This document shows, piece by piece, positions 62,651-64,000 of a DNA stretch of 64,000 nt (within the stretch, counting starts at the first letter, position 1; each line of letters opens with the position of its first letter). The DNA is from Hyphomicrobiaceae bacterium (GTDB lineage: Bacteria; Pseudomonadota; Alphaproteobacteria; Rhizobiales; Hyphomicrobiaceae), in contig JANXWC010000056.1 in NCBI GenBank assembly GCA_025351355.1, positions 21,790 to 85,789 of the forward strand. Reading direction: 5' to 3'. A program made the position numbers and the translations under genes. The notes below the pieces were generated by a model. The model was not told the origin of the DNA. It worked only from the letters and a program-made list of their open reading frames with translations, and searched no databases.

Positions 62651-63610
62651 ATGCAAAGAAAACGCTACGATCTGCCTCCGTTGGCTTTCATTCAGGGATT
62701 CGAGGCCTCTGCGCGCCACCTGAGCTTCACTAAGGCAGCCGACGAACTCCATCTCACCCAGTCAGCCGTCAGCCGGCAGATCAAAGCGCTTGAGGAGAGC
62801 TTGGGCATCGCCTTGTTCGAGCGGCAACATCGCGCCTTGTCACTCACGTCAGCCGGAGACGAGTTGTATCTGGTTGCCGTCGATGTGCTCGGCCGCCTGC
62901 AGAGTGCAACTGAAGAGCTTCGCGCCGACCGCCGGGCGCGCCATCTTTCGATTACCACGACGACCGGCTTTGCGGCGTTGTGGCTGATACCGCGACTAAA
63001 GCGGTTCACCACCGCTCATCCCGACATTGACGTACGCATTACGGCGACAGACGCGAAGGTCAATCTTGATCGGGACTTGGTCGATGTCGCCATCCGTTAC
63101 GGCAATCGGGACAGCATGCCGCCTGGCGCTGTGCCGCTGTTCGGCGAGGAAATACTGCCTGTCTGCAGCCCGGTTTTGCTTCACAACGACGCGACGCCGT
63201 TGAAAACACCCGCAGATCTGCGGCATCATCCGCTCTTGCACCTGGACTATCCGGGGATGCAGAAAAGTTGGTTCGACTGGGGGACGTGGCTGACAGCGCT
63301 CGGCATCGGCGATTTGAAACCAGCAGGCACGATGCATTTTTCACAGTACGATCAGATGATCAACGCCGCCATCGCAGGTCAAGGTGTTGCACTCGGGCGC
63401 ATGCCGCTGCTGCAGGAACTGATCAACACTGGCGCGCTGGTTACGCCGTTTGCCCACACTGTCGCAGGTACGCGGGGCTATTTCGTGCTCACCACCCGCC
63501 ACGCGGACGCGAAACCCTACGCCGGTGAATTCATTAAATGGCTTCAGTCAGAATCCCATGCATCGACAGCCATCGACGACGGACTTGTCGCCACACCGCA
63601 ACAATCATAG
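62651..63610 (+). CDS. LysR family transcriptional regulator, GcvA-like
   Basis: 319 residues from the ATG at 62651 (MQRKRYDLPPLAFIQGFEAS). A TTG at 62645 is possible. The winged HTH is RHLSFTKAADELHLTQSAVS then RQIKALEESLGIALFERQHR. The effector domain contains TTTGFAALWLIPRLKRFTTAHPDIDVRI and VDVAIRYGNRD, a pattern of the GcvA subgroup. The 130-base intergenic region shared with the DUF2917 gene is AT-rich and likely holds both promoters. The effector is unknown. Confidence 0.93.
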   Translation: MQRKRYDLPPLAFIQGFEASARHLSFTKAADELHLTQSAVSRQIKALEESLGIALFERQHRALSLTSAGDELYLVAVDVLGRLQSATEELRADRRARHLSITTTTGFAALWLIPRLKRFTTAHPDIDVRITATDAKVNLDRDLVDVAIRYGNRDSMPPGAVPLFGEEILPVCSPVLLHNDATPLKTPADLRHHPLLHLDYPGMQKSWFDWGTWLTALGIGDLKPAGTMHFSQYDQMINAAIAGQGVALGRMPLLQELINTGALVTPFAHTVAGTRGYFVLTTRHADAKPYAGEFIKWLQSESHASTAIDDGLVATPQQS

Positions 63611-63659
63611 CAGCACGGCCGGCTCTGTGGCGCAGTTGATTACCGCCTATAACGCAAAA

Positions 63660-63686
63660 AACGCCGCCCCAGGGGGGGACGGCGTT
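63660..63686 (-). terminator. Terminator after the 5S rRNA gene
   Basis: AACGCCG / CGGCGTT flank CCCC / GGGG, giving a GC-rich stem. The minus-strand transcript continues into a T run. It lies 55 bases past the 5S 3' end and also faces the LysR gene. Confidence 0.75.
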
Positions 63687-63740
63687 ATTGAACGTATCGT
63701 AAGAAGGGATCTCGATTTTTTAATTGTCACGCACCTTGGC

Positions 63741-63859
63741 AGACCTGGCAACGACCTACTCTCCCGCGTCTTAAGACGGAGTACCATCGGCTCCGGGGCG
63801 TTTCACGGCCGAGTTCGGAATGGGATCGGGTGCAGCCACCCTGATATAATCACCAGGTC
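63741..63859 (-). rRNA. rrf: 5S ribosomal RNA
   Basis: About 119 bases. On the minus strand it starts GACCTGGTGATTATATCAGG, contains CACCCGATCCCATTCCGAAC and CGGTGGTACT-like GATGGTACTCCGTC, and ends GTAGGTCGTTGCCAGGTC. The two ends pair (helix I: GACCTGG / CCAGGTC). It is the last gene of an rRNA operon that runs in from the right. Ends are estimated to within a few bases. Confidence 0.93.
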
Positions 63860-63923
63860 GGCAAAGGAGCGTGACAATGAAAATTGGTCTTCGTTTTATA
63901 TGCCCAAATGGGCATTGCTTAAT

Positions 63924-64000
63924 GAGAGCAATCAAGCCAATCGAGTTATTAGTACCGGTAAGCTACACACTTTGCAGTGCTTCCACACCCGGCCTATCAA
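63924..64000 (-). rRNA. rrl: 23S ribosomal RNA, 3' end only
   Basis: The minus strand reads TTGATAGGCCGGGTGTGGAA at the window edge, then AGCTTACCGGTACTAATAAC, the typical last helices of 23S rRNA. The rest lies outside the window. The 3' end is estimated from the end of similarity near the palindrome ATGCCCATTTGGGCAT (63900-63916). Confidence 0.88.

Overview
This window is chromosomal DNA of an alphaproteobacterium, most likely of the Hyphomicrobiales (Rhizobiales). That placement is inferred from several signs. The gene set dnaA-dnaN-recF-gyrB follows rpsT. DnaG has the motif in which most CHC2 zinc ligands are lost. An EF-G paralogue of rhizobial type, an LdtR-like MarR regulator and a full CtrA-type site (TTAA-N7-TTAAC) are also present. 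No phage, plasmid backbone, CRISPR array or transposase gene was seen.

Layout. 0-1.4 kb: an ATP-grasp ligase and rpmG (+). 2.1-22.4 kb: the complete str-S10-spc-alpha ribosomal super-cluster on the minus strand, rpsL to rplQ, with fusA, tuf, secY, adk and rpoA, and with unusually long spacers in several places. 23-25.1 kb: a catalytically suspect EF-G paralogue (+). 25.1-29.1 kb: an accessory stretch rich in palindromic repeats. It holds a small secreted protein, a YjbQ-family protein, a hicAB toxin-antitoxin pair, and a Tat-exported beta-sandwich protein next to a two-haem cytochrome b-like membrane protein. 29.5-34 kb: rpoD and dnaG (-). 34.1-43.5 kb: a membrane protein, rpsT, a 1.2 kb gene-free stretch with a CtrA-type box, then dnaA, dnaN, recF and gyrB (+).

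43.6-57.6 kb is mixed metabolism and envelope: DUF4112, a PHA-system protein, a family III CoA-transferase, glpK, an LdtR-like regulator, a degenerate 3-hydroxyisobutyryl-CoA hydrolase-like protein, an extensin-like protein, a MotA/ExbB-MotB/OmpA-like stator pair, ribokinase, BolA, coaBC, a DUF433/DUF5615 toxin-antitoxin pair and gap. 57.8-62.1 kb is a molybdenum hydroxylase operon of the CoxSLM type (form II motif AYRGAGR), interrupted by a MITE-like repeat and by an extra secreted protein. The window ends with a DUF2917/LysR divergent pair and the 3' end of an rRNA operon (23S end and 5S) on the minus strand.

The most interesting non-gene signal is a set of dispersed palindromic elements. 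One family has GTTGGGTCAAG ends (3 copies). A REP-like family with the core GGCCGCCTTCGCGGCC occurs as inverted pairs at two loci, and one unit supplies the hydrophobic core of a predicted signal peptide. Among proteins, the altered active sites of the EF-G paralogue, DnaA and the hydrolase-like protein stand out. No clearly new multi-gene system is proven. The best candidates are the Tat protein/cytochrome b pair and the stator-like pair.
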